In this document: positions 11,798 through 24,400 of the stretch, piece after piece | Layout of the letters: each line of letters begins with the position of its first letter | How positions within the stretch are numbered: position 1 is the stretch's first letter | Assembly: GCA_026008535.1 (NCBI GenBank) | Contig: BRKX01000001.1 | Location: 42,007,317-42,071,316, forward strand | Length of the DNA stretch: 64,000 nt | Source of the DNA: Perilla frutescens | Taxonomy: Eukaryota > Streptophyta > Magnoliopsida > Lamiales > Lamiaceae | Reading direction: 5' to 3' | Position numbers and translations under genes: made by a program | The notes under the pieces: model-generated | Seen by the model: only the letters and a program-made list of their open reading frames with translations | The model's database searches: none | What the model was told of the DNA's origin: nothing

Positions 11798-13960
11798 AAG
11801 CTTTAGGTGTATTGTCTTTTTGTGTTATAATTGTTTTCGTGTTTGTGCTTTTGTTTTGGCTTAGTGTTTGTGTTTTCGTGTTGTTTTGTTTTATTTTGGT
11901 ATTTGTGTTTTTGTGTGTCTTGTGTTGTTTTGTTTTGGTTTTGTTCTTTGTGTTCTTTGTGTTTTTGTGTTTTCTGCCCCAGTTGCATGTGATCCCTCTT
12001 CTCGTTTAAGTCTGTGTGTGCTAGGTAAAAAATGTATAAAGAGAAAGCTAGCCCTATGTTCAAACACATTCACAGACCAAGGAGGATTGGGGTGCCCAAC
12101 TGGGAAGGGGAAAGTTCGAGTGAAGCTTACTCTTTGAGTAATGAAGTTCGAAATGAAGACCAACAATAGGAGCACGGAGTCGAGCCGATCATGCTCAATG
12201 ATCCTCTATGATAATCTACTAAGGCTCTGTCCAGCTCGGGACATTAAAATGATTTGCTGCATGGGAGGCAATCCATGATTTTATTGCTTTCATGTTTAGT
12301 TAATTTTTGCCCTTTTTGTGTGTTTAAGTTTGTTTTTGTTGTTATCTCACAGAGGACAAAGAGTTGAGAGTGCGCTACTGGGAAGGAAACTGATGTAAAA
12401 TGACTAAGTGTAGAACCGCTGGCACGACATTGGCGTGACCGCGGGGTGTGGCTCTCGACCAAACAAGCCCACGAGCACGGCATCCCCGTGAGCACGTGGT
12501 CCCTTACCCTTCAATACACACCGTGTACGCGCCTCTTCCCGCGAGCGCGACCCCTACATGAGCGTGGAGCTTCCCGCGAGCGCTGCACTCTCAATCCCAC
12601 AAATAAAGAGTTCAGTTCAACCCTACTCCTTACAAGTCCGCAGCCACCTCCACCGCCTTATCAACCACCAGAACAGTGAAGTTGTTCTTATTTGTTTTTG
12701 TGTGCTTCGTGTGCGTTGTTAATAAGTTTCCTTTTTCTATATTATTTTCTTTGTTCGTCGTTTGTTGTTTGTGTTGTTTTGTAGGAACCTGCGTCTGTTG
12801 CCGATCTTCTACAATTTTGTAATGTTTTCTCTTCCCTTTATTTCTTGCATTGAGGACAATGCATGATTTAAGTGTGGGGGAGTGAACTTGTGTTTTTATG
12901 TCTTTATGATTGAATTTTTGATTTTATGTCTTTATGATTGTACTTTTGATCTCATGTTGAATTTTGAAATTTATGTTGAATTTTAAAAAAAATATTTTGA
13001 AATTTTTTGTGTGTCATTTTGTTTTGTTTTGATTTACGTCTTGATTTTGTTGAGATTTCTTTGTTTAAACTCGCACTTAGCATGATTTGTTTTGTCTAAT
13101 TGTCAAACTTGGTTATTTGAAATATGAATCTTCAAGGGATTATTGTTAAGATGATCATGGTGTATGAATTCAATTCCATTATTTCATTGTAGAATGTGAA
13201 TTATCTCGAAGAATGATTATATTTACATGATTTGTATTGTGGGGTCTTGTTCTCTAAGAATTTGAAGGCTTGTTCGTTCTCTTGTCAAATGTGTCAATCA
13301 TGCTCGAAAAATCATTCCCTCTTCTAACTCCCTTTCATTTGAAAAAAAAAATGAAAAATGAATAAAATGTTATGTATGTTTTAATAAAGTGAGGATAATA
13401 AGGATTTATGCTCCTCTAGTCGTCTAATTGACTATGAGCACAGGAAACCACACAAGGACACCAGGGATTTTATCCTTAAGGACTAAACCTTGTGAAGCTT
13501 GGATCCACATCCTCTTGTTTTATTATCGTAATAAACGGGATTGCACTTTGGATTCTACTTCTATCATGTGTGTCATTCCTTTAAATCTATTCATGATGAG
13601 TATGGGAAACCACGTTAGGAAGCTTGATTTATCCCGATGATTTCACCTAACGAATTATATCCTTTGGGTGCATTCCTAGGTTATTATTGAATAAAGTGTG
13701 GGGGAGTTAGTGAGAAGAATGTTCTATAGGAAAATTGTTGCATTTTGCCTTGAGAACATATTGTCTGCTTATTCTCATTAGACGAGCCACATGCCTTGTT
13801 TTATAAATGTTTCATTCGCTTCGATGATAAGCTTTCTAGTTTGAAATAGTATGGAATGCTCCTAGTGTGTATGATCTTCTTAGGGACAATTCCTTCTTGC
13901 TTCATATCTTGAATGACTCTATTTGCTTGAGGACAAGCAAATGTTTAAGTGTGGGGGAGT
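11798..13960 (+). other. Non-coding internal region of the LARD element
   Basis: No frame here resembles gag or pol. The region begins with a T/G-rich stretch (11800-11980). A GC-rich segment with repeated GCGAGCGC-like words (12410-12600) resembles the GC-rich block of the LTR. The polypurine-like motif AAGTGTGGGGGAG occurs three times, near 12869, 13697 and 13948. Only the last abuts the 3' LTR. Confidence 0.8.
13948..13960 (+). other. Polypurine tract of the LARD element
   Basis: AGTGTGGGGGAGT lies immediately before the 3' LTR start TGTTTGG at 13961, where the plus-strand primer of reverse transcription is expected. Confidence 0.8.
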
Positions 13961-14696
13961 TGTTTGGTGTATATTTGTCCTGCTTTATCATAGGAATTTT
14001 GTATCTTTAGTAGGTGCTTCTCCTTTGTCTTTCTGTGATTTTTATGTTATTTCCTTCACTTTTGCTCTTTTGGTGAGTTATGTAGATTTGCACAATATCT
14101 TGAGAAAATGGAGGATAAATAAATAAAAAATTTGAGGGATTCAAGATAATGAGAAAGGTAGAGAATGGAATAAGGAGCGCGTAACAAGTTGAATTGGGTC
14201 AATCGGCTAAGAAACGAGAGAGAATGAAGCAAAACCGTGGAAGCTGCCGAAGACGGAGCTGAACACTGCGCGGGTGCGCGCAACACGCGACCGCGTGGCA
14301 CCCCTCTCGGCCAAGAGGCCCCCATGAGCACGCGACATCTGAACTCCGCGCGGGCACGCAACACCCCGCCGGCGCGCAGGGTGCCCAGTTCAGCCTCCCG
14401 AATCCGTTTTTCGACGCGGGATCAGATGCTCCTCTCTTCTCGATTCGGCCTAGTTTCTCCTCTTCAATTCCCTCCACATGGGCAGCTGGATTATATGGTA
14501 AGAATGGAATTTTGGGCACCCTAAGTAGTAGGGAAATAGGGATTAATTTCCCCTAAGTTTGCCTTTTGGATTTTTGGTCTCATTTCCCCCAACAAATTTT
14601 GCAAAAATCTCTCCCATTAAATGCTCTCTTACCATCACCCATCTCATCAACTTTTCTCTCACCTCTCACTCCTCTCCCTCTAAATCGATCACTCAC

Positions 14697-14752
<56 letters not shown>

Positions 14753-17291
14753 ACCTCCCACTTGATTTTGGGGGAAAGGGATAACATTTCTCATTTCATT
14801 TCTTTTCTCTCCATTCACCACTTCTACTTTTTCCACTTCTCTTCACCTTCACCACCACCACCACCAATTCAAAGAAAGAGAAAGGAGGAAGAGAAGAGGT
14901 AAGAGGGCTAGAGCTTGAGGTTGAAGGCCCGAGAAGAGGACTCTAACTCCAAGCAGACGCGGTTGCTAAGCTTGGTGGAGGAGCTCCACTTCGATGACTG
15001 GTGCGTCGTTTTACATCAAAAATAAAGTTCGTGACAGCAATCGGTATGCCCTTACTGCACAGTACAACGATGAGCGAGATCGTCTCCCAAGGGACCGGTG
15101 AGAATTACTCTAAACTTCCAATCTATAGAACCAAACTTTCAAGGAGATTTTTGTGATTATAATAAAATAGACGAAATTAACAAATAAATAAAGAGATGCA
15201 CGATTGAACAAAATAAATGGATTTAAAATACTATAAGAAATATTCTGAATTCTAATTAACTCCACCCTAGCTTACCTAAACCGATCCTTGATGCAAAGAT
15301 TAATTCAATTAAAACATATAAATCAGTTATAGCTACCGAAGACGCTTACTGATGCAGCCTAATTCCTCCGTAGTTTCTCGATAATCAGGAAGACATTTCA
15401 CCAATTATTTCCCTAATCGACTGAGAACCGTAAGAGACGCTCTATAGGTTTAATGAGCCGACAACCACAAATTCTAAAGGAACCCGATTCATAATTAACA
15501 GAATCTGACACAGGACTGTGAATTAAGATTGCTATTCTCCCTAGCTCTGAAGAACCGTTTCGCCACTAATTAAACTTAAACCACAATTACAGATGGCCAG
15601 TTTAATTGACTATTAATTAATTTCGACTCACTAAATATTTGCAACTATCTAGCAATATCGAAACAATTAACGACTCGAAATATAGAGAATAACAAATGCA
15701 TGCAAATTAATTGAATGATAAAAGATTAATTAGATCTCACAGTTTAGCTAGGCTAGGGCTTCATTAGTTGTCACCGGAATAAGAAAAACTTAGCTTGATT
15801 GCATAATTAAATCAAACCTCCAAAGTAGCGAAAAGCAGAACATGATGAATTTCAGCGAAGAAGATGAAATAAAAGTTGCTGGAAAAATCGTCCCTTCTCT
15901 GCTGCTATACGCTAATATCCATCCCCCAATAATGAGATAAGTCCTAATCTATATATAAGATCCTTAATTAAAATAGTTAAACATGGAAAGAGAATCCTAA
16001 ATCTATCTAAACTAGGTAATTGCCAAAACAAAGACTTCTAGAGGCGGTGGGACTCATTGCAGCCGCGTCCAGGTTATGGCTGAAGCAGTAATCCGCGTGC
16101 AAGCCCATAAAATTCACGCTCAGGCCCAGTTTTCAGGTTCTCGGCCCAGTCCTTCCTGCGGTATGCCCATACGACATGACTTTCCCGAGCTTCCAGCTTC
16201 AGCTTTTCTTTACACAGCTTGTTCTCCTACCAAAAGCATGCCAATTTCTCTAACTTTGTGTTAATTCCCTGCAAAACTCTTAAACACAACATTCTTCCAA
16301 AAGACGTCATTACAAGGCAATTCACACTAATAATCTCATCAAATTGGCCCAAAATAAATAGGTAGAAATGATTCGATCAATGACGGTCCGAGAAGAGAAA
16401 TCCGACCCCAAGTGGACCGCGGTTGCTAAGCTTGAATAAGGAAGCTCCACTTCGGTATTTTCTTTCCTTTAGCTTTAGCCCATTTGTGGGGGATTTTTCC
16501 CAAAACTCTCGAGACAACAAATAATATTGTAAAAGTTGTATGTATTTATCTTTTGATTTGTGAAATAAATAACTTTTATGATTATTGTGTGGCCTTGAAC
16601 ATGGTGTTGGGCTAATTCCTACATCAGGGGGTGATAATCAATTTGGGTTCGATCTATGCTTGTGATAATTGATTTATTGTTGTTGGAATTGTGCTTGATT
16701 ATGTTGGGTAATTGGTCACTACTTAGCATTGCTAGGCTTTGGATGAGACCGAAAGGAGATTATAGAGCCTGAACTAGATTCTTTCAACGTTAGGTGGACT
16801 GGGTTTCATAAGTCTAATCATTAATCTTTAGGTGGACTGGGTTACATAAGCCTATTGGGTCGTATGATATAGCTGATAGAGGTTTAACGGATAGACGGTG
16901 ACAGTAATTGAAGTTAAACCAATTGAAGGGTCTATTGTACACCCGAGATTAACATAATCAACTTGAATCAAGTTAGGAGAGAAACCAATGAGAGAATCAA
17001 CACCCTAATGTTCTTCTCATAATCCTATCCTCTATCTTTGTGTTTGGTGGTGTTGTTAGTTAATTTTGTTTATTTATATTCATTAGCTTAGTAAACGTCT
17101 TTCAGTTCATGATTAGAATGTTTAGGTTGTATTTCAATTCATGTGTTTGTTAACAATTATAACATAGAAAGATAATTGTCCACATGAAGCTTTCCTCGAG
17201 AGATACGACCCGAGTTAGCTCACCACCCTACAATCGATCCCGTCCTCTTGCGGGGGTGTAGCCGACCGAAAAGAACTATACCGTTCAAATA
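13961..17291 (+). repeat. 3' LTR of the LARD element, split by a solo LTR
   Basis: The copy matches 9864-11777 from end to end once the insertion 14999-16379 and one 5-base duplication are removed. It then measures about 1,945 bases. A (TC)n expansion (about 14700-14749) replaces a shorter pyrimidine tract in the 5' LTR. The terminal CA has become TA. Confidence 0.92.
14999..16379 (-). mobile_element. Solo LTR nested in the LARD 3' LTR
   Basis: The 1,381-base insert begins TGGTGCGTCG and ends GATTCGATCA, the TG..CA pattern of an LTR. It is flanked by a perfect 5-base duplication ATGAC (14994-14998 and 16380-16384). The 5' LTR of the host element at about 10870 supplies the empty site. A TATATATAG run near 15955 on the minus strand suggests a minus-strand promoter. 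No internal region or second LTR is present, so recombination between two LTRs probably removed the rest. The end AACGACGCACCA (minus) resembles Tat/Athila-type LTRs. Confidence 0.88.
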
Positions 17292-18318
17292 ATCACATAT
17301 ATAAAGCGGTGGGGTGATCATGACCTTTCCTATGCAACCCGTTCTTAGCTAAAAACGGGTCTACGGTCAATCTAGGGGTTTATAAAACGGCAAACATACA
17401 TTACATAAAAATAAAATAAAATCCCACACACTTGTGGGTCTTGATCCTTCATTCTTCTTCTCGAACATCCTCCAAAAATGCATAAAATAGAAAACCTTAC
17501 TTTTCTATTCTACTCTCGTTGCATAATTTAAAGAACAATACAAAGAATAATAAGAGGCTCGCAGTCCCCGATTTAAAAAACCCAAAGCATCAAATTAAAT
17601 AAATAAATAAATGCACCATCCACAAAGGTCTAGGCTCATGATCATCCATAAATAAATCATGCTAACATTCATCACATGAAATACAGCATAATAAATTTAC
17701 TGAGTAGAGTTAATTATATTATTTTGTCATTTAAAGCATAAAATTAAATTTTGTATAAAAATAATTTTTATCACATTACTTGAATTAACCATTAATTCAA
17801 AAATGCCAAAATTAAATTTAAAATCTGAAAATAATAATTTTTTAGACAACATTTGTAAAAAAAAAATGTTTAACAACGATGTCCCGTTCAAAACGAAACA
17901 TTGAGGCATTAATGGATTGCGATGGGGCATACCGAACTCCATTAACGACCCCAAAACAATACAAATTAAAATTTAATAATGTCTTAGATGCAAAACTATT
18001 TATTTTCATGCACATAAAAATGCTTTGTTAGAAAGCACGTGAACCATGTTAGGCTACTATTGGGCTCAAGATGACTTGGCAGCAGCCCTTGGTGTCGAAC
18101 ACCATGGCTAGCTTTTCAAGCCTCTACCCAATCATGCCATTTCAGACACGTCCACAAGGTGTTCGACAAAATGCACGATTCAATCTTTTCATGAAAATTT
18201 CCAGATTTTTCATGCTTTTCAAAAACAAAATAATACATAGCATAAATTAACAATTAATCCACGAATTAACACACATCAAAAACATCATATTAATGTAATA
18301 CTGTGGCTCTGATACCAC
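17292..18318 (-). mobile_element. Internal remnant of a copia-type retroelement, no coding frame
   Basis: This stretch lies on the gag side of a clear primer site (18301-18317), but I see no gag frame in either orientation. It contains CGTTTTATAAACCCC on the minus strand near 17370 and AT-rich DNA after 17480. The small open frame at 17727-17954 has no recognisable motif. It may be leader sequence of a non-autonomous element. Confidence 0.5.
18301..18317 (-). other. Primer-binding site (initiator tRNA-Met)
   Basis: The minus strand reads TGGTATCAGAGCCACAG, the standard plant tRNA-Met primer site, one base inside the LTR that starts at 18319. Confidence 0.85.
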
Positions 18319-19759
18319 TGTTGTGATCGAATACGTAAACGCAGCGAAAAATAAAAAATTTATAAAATATGAAAATAACAATTATTTCATAATACACGTA
18401 TCATCGGATTCACATTAATATGGTATAGAATAAAATGATCATATATATCATTTTATATGTATATATATATAGATACACACCTTTTCGCAATCTGGTTGAT
18501 TTCGGGTGTGTAACAATCAATTGCTCGTCTACTCGTAGAGATCCAAACATATCTCCTCTATCAAGTCCATACAATTGGAATGTATCTCGTATCTCAATTT
18601 TCGCTACCAATCGATACACGAAGGAAAAATATGCTAAGTGTAAAATTTGAGAACTTGAAGTTCATATGAGAATGAATAGAATAATATATGAAAATATCAC
18701 ATTAAACACCTCTCATTTCATATGATCGGCCATTACAAAATATCAATACAATGAGAATTGATTTTTCCCTTTAATCACATTAATGGCCTCTTTAATCATA
18801 TTAGAGGCCACTTCAATCTTTTGATTGTAGAGATTCTCAATTAATTATTAATTCCACAAAATAGAATTAAAATTTTACACAATATAAATTAATCCAATTA
18901 AATTTATATATCTATTAAATTAATCTAATTAATTTAATTCATATTTTGAATTAGACATTTAATTCAATTAAACATTTTAATTGATTATTTGATTTAACTA
19001 ATTAAATCAAAAGTCTCAATTAATTAACACCATTAATTAATTGGATTCAACAATTGAATCAATTCAACTGATACAATTCCAATATATTTGTGTAACCCTC
19101 TTAGGCTCACAACTAGTACTAGTAGTAGGCTTGTAACATTTACAACTTAACGAATAAAATATTATTCTATTAATTTACCCAATAAATTAATATACTCGAA
19201 ATTAACTCTTTAATTTCGATAACCTACAAATTATTAGAACATCTAGCAAGTAGCATGATCACCTAGCACTAGGTAAAATAGCGAGTAAACCTATTTAATT
19301 ACAAATTATTATACACGTACGATCCTTCTATTATCTAATCTCCCGATTGGATCTTGAGTTATGGAATAATACGAAAAACTCAATTAATCCAATACCTACA
19401 TTTTCATTTCCATTCAGTCAATTTATTAATGAATCAATATTCATCATGGCTTGGCCAAGGTCTTCTGAATCATGAATCATAAAAATTAATTAGAAGATTC
19501 TCTCGACAATTGAGTAATAGATCCTTTATTGACCACTCCATTAATCTCCATACTAATTAATATAACACTCAACATAACCTCGTTACGATTGTCATGCAAT
19601 CAGAGACTATATCAAAATGAGATATAATTAATACAAGATTACAATGGTGTCTCAAGTCAAAGGACTAACCGTGTACTATTGTAATTTAGAAATTCATATT
19701 TTCGATAAATTCTATTTAAGAATTTCTAATGGTTTGTTCAGTGAACTTGTTCTCTAACA
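18319..19759 (-). repeat. LTR of a copia-type retroelement
   Basis: The 1,441-base segment starts TGTTGTGATCG next to the primer site and ends TCTCTAACA, giving TGTT and AACA ends. It is AT-rich and non-coding. The overlapping frames at 18410-18650 are short and antisense to each other. The partner LTR was not found in the window. Confidence 0.7.
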
Positions 19760-20157
19760 AGCACCCACGTATATACATTTATGTCACCACACTAAATAAC
19801 CAATCTAATTGGTGCGACGGGTGCTACTCTTTCAAAAATATCTTAACGAATTAATTTATTGTTCGTTGTTAATATATCGTCTTTCGTTAGCAATATGTTA
19901 TTATTTTTCTAGCATTTATTGATACGATATTAGCATTGGATAACCAATGATAAAACATCTTAATACATTATTGTGTATTGTTCTCTGTCAATATACAGTT
20001 CTTCATTACCATCATGTTATCAGTACATTACCATTATAATAAAATAATATTAGCATTGATTATTGAATAACCATGTCAAACGAATACAACATAAAATATA
20101 TTTCTAACATAAATTAAATAATATGTAAACGAAAAATAATGTTAGATCATTCTACAC
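19760..20157. other. AT-rich intergenic stretch
   Basis: I see no gene, repeat boundary or regulatory element. The words GTTATTA and CGTTAATATA recur loosely. Confidence 0.6.
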
Positions 20158-20160
20158 TAA

Positions 20161-20599
20161 AAGCTTGTTTGCTAGACAGTATGGTATAAGGTTGAATATG
20201 TTTGACATGGAAAATGTTATACCGTATAAAATATCAATATCATGTTTGTTTTGGTGTATTAAAATATATGTATTAATAATAGATAGTTTGTTTAGATGTA
20301 TTAGATTCTATATAAAATTTCAATTCCTAAAATCCCCTTTAATTATTTATCATACATTGTGTAAATATTCTATAATAATATTTTTAATTAATATCTGCAA
20401 GGTTATTTTTGTCTGTAATTTTTAATAATTATGTATGGTATTATATATCTCATATGCAGGATGTGATATGTTATACCAGATAAATGGTTAACACATGCCG
20501 GACCCTTACATAATTATAGGCTTTATTATTACTAGCAAACAAGATATTATAGTGCTATAGGTATCTAATACAACCTTATACTACCTAGCAAACAAGCTC
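20161..20599. mobile_element. MITE with GCTTGTTTGCTAG terminal inverted repeats
   Basis: The left end AAGCTTGTTTGCTAG and the right end CTAGCAAACAAGCTC are inverted copies, and similarity continues inwards through TATAAGGTTG. TAA flanks both ends, which is the PIF/Harbinger (Tourist) pattern. A 5-base CTAAA duplication is an alternative reading. The 86-codon frame inside is AT-driven and is not a transposase. Confidence 0.8.
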
Positions 20600-20602
20600 T
20601 AA

Positions 20603-21112
20603 AGGTACAAACTAGCTGAAAAAAAAAATTATAACTAAAAACTAATAATGTAAGGTAATTTAGCTTATATCAGGTTCAGATTCTTCATCTGAAAAAGAAA
20701 TGGTCTGATGTCTTATAAATCTTTCAATGGCTTTATAGAAGACTCACATCTTGTCATAAATATTATAGTCTTCAAACCATCAAAACTTGAGTTGGTACCT
20801 ACCATTTAAAAATGTCTTACTTAACATATAAAGAAATGTTCGTTAGAATAAATGTTTTCTCAAAACGAATTCATAACATATACAATAAAAATATAATACT
20901 AATGATAAATTATAATGATACTAACGGATAAAGCGTATCATGTTAACACTATACTCAGCAAACAAAAAATACCAAAAATATATATACTATGAATCAATCA
21001 ACGTCAAATCTAAAAACATCACATTCAACAAACATTATTTTAAAAAAAGAATACATATTCAATAAAAGCAAAAACCAAAAAATAGAAAAAATATATATTC
21101 TAATTATTCAAC
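20603..21112. other. AT-rich intergenic stretch
   Basis: No gene or bounded repeat is visible. The small frame 20989-21189 runs into the CACTA element and is Lys/Asn-rich with no motif. Confidence 0.6.
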
Positions 21113-21484
21113 CCCTACAAAAAATCCACATTTTAGCAACAGATTTTTCCGTAGTTAAACATAAAAAGTCCGTCGTTAAATCATTTTAACGACGGATCTA
21201 GTCCATCATTAATAATCTCGTCGTTAGTCATTTTAACGATAAAATTAATAATGAAAAAAGTTAGCGACGGAATTAGGGACATATTTTTTCCGTCACTAAC
21301 TTATCATCAAATTTTATCGTTAGAAAATAAAAAAAATTAAAAAATTAATGACGGATTAGCGACGGAATAGTTTCGTTGATAAAAAAAACTTGAGCAGCTG
21401 AGTTGGGCCCAAGCCCTTTAGCGAGAGCCGGGTCGAGTCCAACGTGCAGTTGGAGCCAAGCCGCGAGCCAAAATTAATTTCACA

Positions 21485-21565
21485 GAAGGAATGGCATCAC
21501 GGTGATTCGAACCAGGATCCTCCCAGGAAAAGCCTTGCACCTCTAACCATGTAGGCTAGTGGACA
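21485..21565 (-). other. tRNA-like (SINE-type) fragment within the CACTA element
   Basis: The minus strand shows a box-B-like word CTGGTTCGAATCACC preceded by TAGCCTACATGGTTAGAGG, which resembles box A. The shape does not fold into an intact tRNA as far as I can see. It is probably a tRNA-derived SINE head or a relic. Confidence 0.35.
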
Positions 21566-21570
21566 TTAAC

Positions 21571-21587
21571 TTTAAGTTATAGAAATA

Positions 21588-21628
<41 letters not shown>

Positions 21629-22463
21629 CACACACACACACACACACAAAACCTATTTTGATTGAAATTTAATTTTCAAATTAAATAATTATATATTATT
21701 AATTTATTTAAATATTTACTGTAATTTTTATTACTATATGTTTATTATAAAATATAATTATATTGTATAATTATTTAAAATTATATTATTTTAATTATTT
21801 TTCTTAAATATTATATATTGATGATTCATAATATTTATAAAGATAAAAATAAAGTGATAAAAATTATTAAAACAAAAAATTATTTAATTAGCAATTTAAA
21901 AATAAAAAAAGCTAAAAAATATTTAAAATAATATGAAATATTAAAAAAAAATTAAAAATAAAATAAAACAGGAAAAATAGAATAAATAATATATTAAAAA
22001 TATTTAAAAAATCAACTTGAAATTCATAATTAATTAGTAATTGAAAAATAAAATAATATTAAAAATAATATATAATATTAAAAAATTAAAGAATATAAAA
22101 AAAATCAAAAATGTAAAATAAATAAAAAGCACTAAGATTGATAAAATTAATTTCAAATTTGTAATTAATTACTATCGAAAAATAAAAAATATAAATTATT
22201 ATAAAATAATTTAAAATATTAAAAATTATATAAAATATTAAAAAAGGAAAAACAAATAAATCAGGTAAAAACAAATAAGTAATAAAATAAATTTTTTTAA
22301 AAAATTGATTTCAAATTAGTATTTAAGTAACAATTGGAAAATAAAAATAAATTAAAAAAATAAAAAAATTAAAAAATTAAAAAAATTAAAAATTAATTTT
22401 AGACACGGAATTATTCCGTAGCTAGTCCGTCATGAAAATTAAATAAAATTAAAAAAATTATTC

Positions 22464-22503
<40 letters not shown>

Positions 22504-23652
22504 ACGATGGATTTTCTGTCTCTAACTTAAAGACGGAAAAATATGTCTTTAGTCCGTCGTATTGATTAAAAAATAAATTTTAAAAATTTAAATATGACGT
22601 GTAACGACGGATTTTTCCCTCATTAAAAAAATCTTAACATTTACTTTAAATTATAGAAATAATATATATATATATACACACACACATACACACAAATCCT
22701 ATTTTGATTGAATTTTAATTTTCAAATTAAATAATTATATATTATTACTTTATTTAAAGATTTATTGTAATTTTTATTACTATATGTTTATTATAAAATA
22801 TAATTATATTGTATAATTATTTAAAATTAGATTATTTTAATTATTTTTCTAAAATATTATATATTAATGATTCATAATATTTATAAAGATAAAAATAAAG
22901 TGATAAAAATTATTAAAGTAAAAAATTATTTAATTAGGAATTTAAAAATAAAATAAAGCTAAAAAATATTGAAAATAATATGAAATATTAAAAAAAGAAA
23001 ATTAAAAATAAAATAAATCAGGAAAAATAAAATAAATAATATATTAAAAATATTTAAAAAATCAACTTGAAATTCATAATTCATTAGTAATTGAAAAATA
23101 AAATAATATGAAAAATAATATATAATATTAAAAAATGAAAGAATATAAAAAAAATCAAAAATGTAAAATAAATAAAAAGTACTAATATTGATAAAATTAA
23201 TTTCAAATTTGTAATTAATTACTATCAAAAAATAAAAAATATAAATTATTATAAAATAATGTAAAATATTAAAAATGGTATAAAATATTAAAAAAAAGGA
23301 AAAACAAATAAATCAGGTAAAAACAAATAAATAATAAAATAAATTTTTTTAAAAAATTGATTTCAAATTAGTATTTAAGTAACAATTGGAAAATAAAAAT
23401 AAATTAAAAAAACAAAAAAATAAATAAAAAAATTTAAAAAATTAAAAAAATTAGAAATTAATTTTAGATACGGAATTATTCCGTAGCTAGTCCGTCATGA
23501 AAATTAAAAAAAATTAAAAAAATTATTCAAAATTAAAAAATATATATTTAACGACGGATTTTTCCGTCTCTAACTTAAAGACGGAAAAATATGTCTTTAG
23601 TCCGTCCTTATGACCTGTAACGACGGATTTTTCCCTCATTAAAAAAATCTTA
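21571..23652. repeat. Two-copy tandem duplication inside the CACTA element
   Basis: Unit 1 (21571-22643) and unit 2 (22645-23652) share the same order: dinucleotide repeats, TATTTTGATTGAA, a long AT-rich body, TAATTTTAGA(C/T)ACGGAATTATTCCG, and a closing CGACGGATTTTTCCCTCA. The starts are offset by 1,074 bases. Unit 1 has an extra (GA)n block, and unit 2 lacks the long (TA)n near 22470. Confidence 0.85.
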
Positions 23653-23739
23653 ATCCTTCATTAATTTATCGGTATTTTAACGATGGAATATGATATGTCG
23701 TTAAATTCATCGCTAAACTGCGTTTTTCTTGTAGTGAAC

Positions 23740-24400
23740 CACCAATATCAAATCTCAAAACATAAGTCATTAATAAAAACATTATCTCTAGACAAATAAC
23801 ACATAAATGAAACAAAAAAAATTAAAAAAATTTACATAGGAGTCCTAAATCTCATTAAATATATTTGTTGAATCCATCAAATCTGCCAAAAATGAAACAC
23901 TTAAAAAAGATAGTGTATGCAGAGATGAATAAAAAAATAACATATTAATCACGATTAAGGGAGATGATTTAAAATATAAAAAGTACAGCTAAGCTTCAAT
24001 CGTCGATGTTTTTTCTCGTATTCAGATATTCATCGCCGCCATCATTGTTGGATTTCTTCATGTGGATGAAAGAGTGGTGATAACAACGATGGAGAGACTG
24101 AGGGGCGGGAAGGGGGGGAGAAAGAGAGAAAGTAGATTACATGTGGATGAATGGAGAAGGAGAATGAGAGCATACGATAATTAGAACTATTAAATTACAT
24201 AAATAACCACCGCCTCCATAAAATTAGTTAAATATTACAAAAATACCATCTTATTTTGTATTTCATCTGAAGCACTCTTTTTTTTTATGAATGATGGAAA
24301 ATTATTTTATAATTTACATACTAAAAAATGGTTAACATTTGATCTATTCTCTACCTGTGTGTGAAATAATTTAATAAGGTAGACTATTATCATGTATGCA
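23740..24400. other. Intergenic stretch without gene
   Basis: The DNA is AT-rich, with a purine-rich block at about 24085-24135. No open frame or repeat boundary is visible. Confidence 0.6.

Larger units (their letters stand above)
9864..17291 (+). mobile_element. Non-coding LTR retrotransposon (LARD, Athila/Tat-type primer site)
   Basis: Two long similar LTRs (9864-11777 and 13961-17291) flank a 2.2-kb internal region without a coding frame. The LTR ends are TGTTTG and CAAACA (CAAATA in the 3' copy). The primer site after the 5' LTR matches tRNA-Asp, and a polypurine tract precedes the 3' LTR. The flanking 5-mers are ATCAA (9859-9863) and ATCAC (17292-17296), a target-site duplication with one mismatch. 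Lacking gag and pol, it would need proteins from a relative. The internal motifs GAGGACAATGCATG and TGGGAGGCAATCCATG are familiar from Athila/Tat-type elements. The LTRs look very similar, so insertion was fairly recent, yet it predates the nested solo LTR. Confidence 0.92.
21113..23736. mobile_element. Non-autonomous CACTA (En/Spm-like) element
   Basis: The right end, read inwards on the minus strand, is CACTACAAGAAAAACGC, the classic CACTA terminus. The left end CCCTACAAAAAAT is a degraded version. Both are flanked by AAC, the expected 3-base target duplication. Subterminal copies of ACGACGGA and TCCGTCGTT (for example near 21165-21195, 21310-21365, 22505-22560 and 23550-23635) are typical of this superfamily. 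No TNPA or TNPD coding sequence is present. The interior is AT-rich and contains a tandem duplication of about 1.07 kb. Confidence 0.87.

Noticed and set aside
11779..12175. Overlapping Phe/Val/Cys-rich and Lys/Gln-rich frames on both strands
   Set aside because: They come from a T/G-rich tract with TGTTTTG-like repeats. No membrane protein family matches.
17660..17668. CTAACA as the distal end of the copia LTR that starts at 8340, with the LARD inserted in between
   Set aside because: The 6-base match is too short and the flanks give no target duplication.
21485..21565. A functional tRNA gene
   Set aside because: Only box-B-like and weak box-A-like words are seen. A proper acceptor stem and anticodon arm could not be drawn.
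21961..23230. Minus-strand Phe/Ile/Tyr-rich frames
   Set aside because: Product of AT-rich repeated DNA in the CACTA element.
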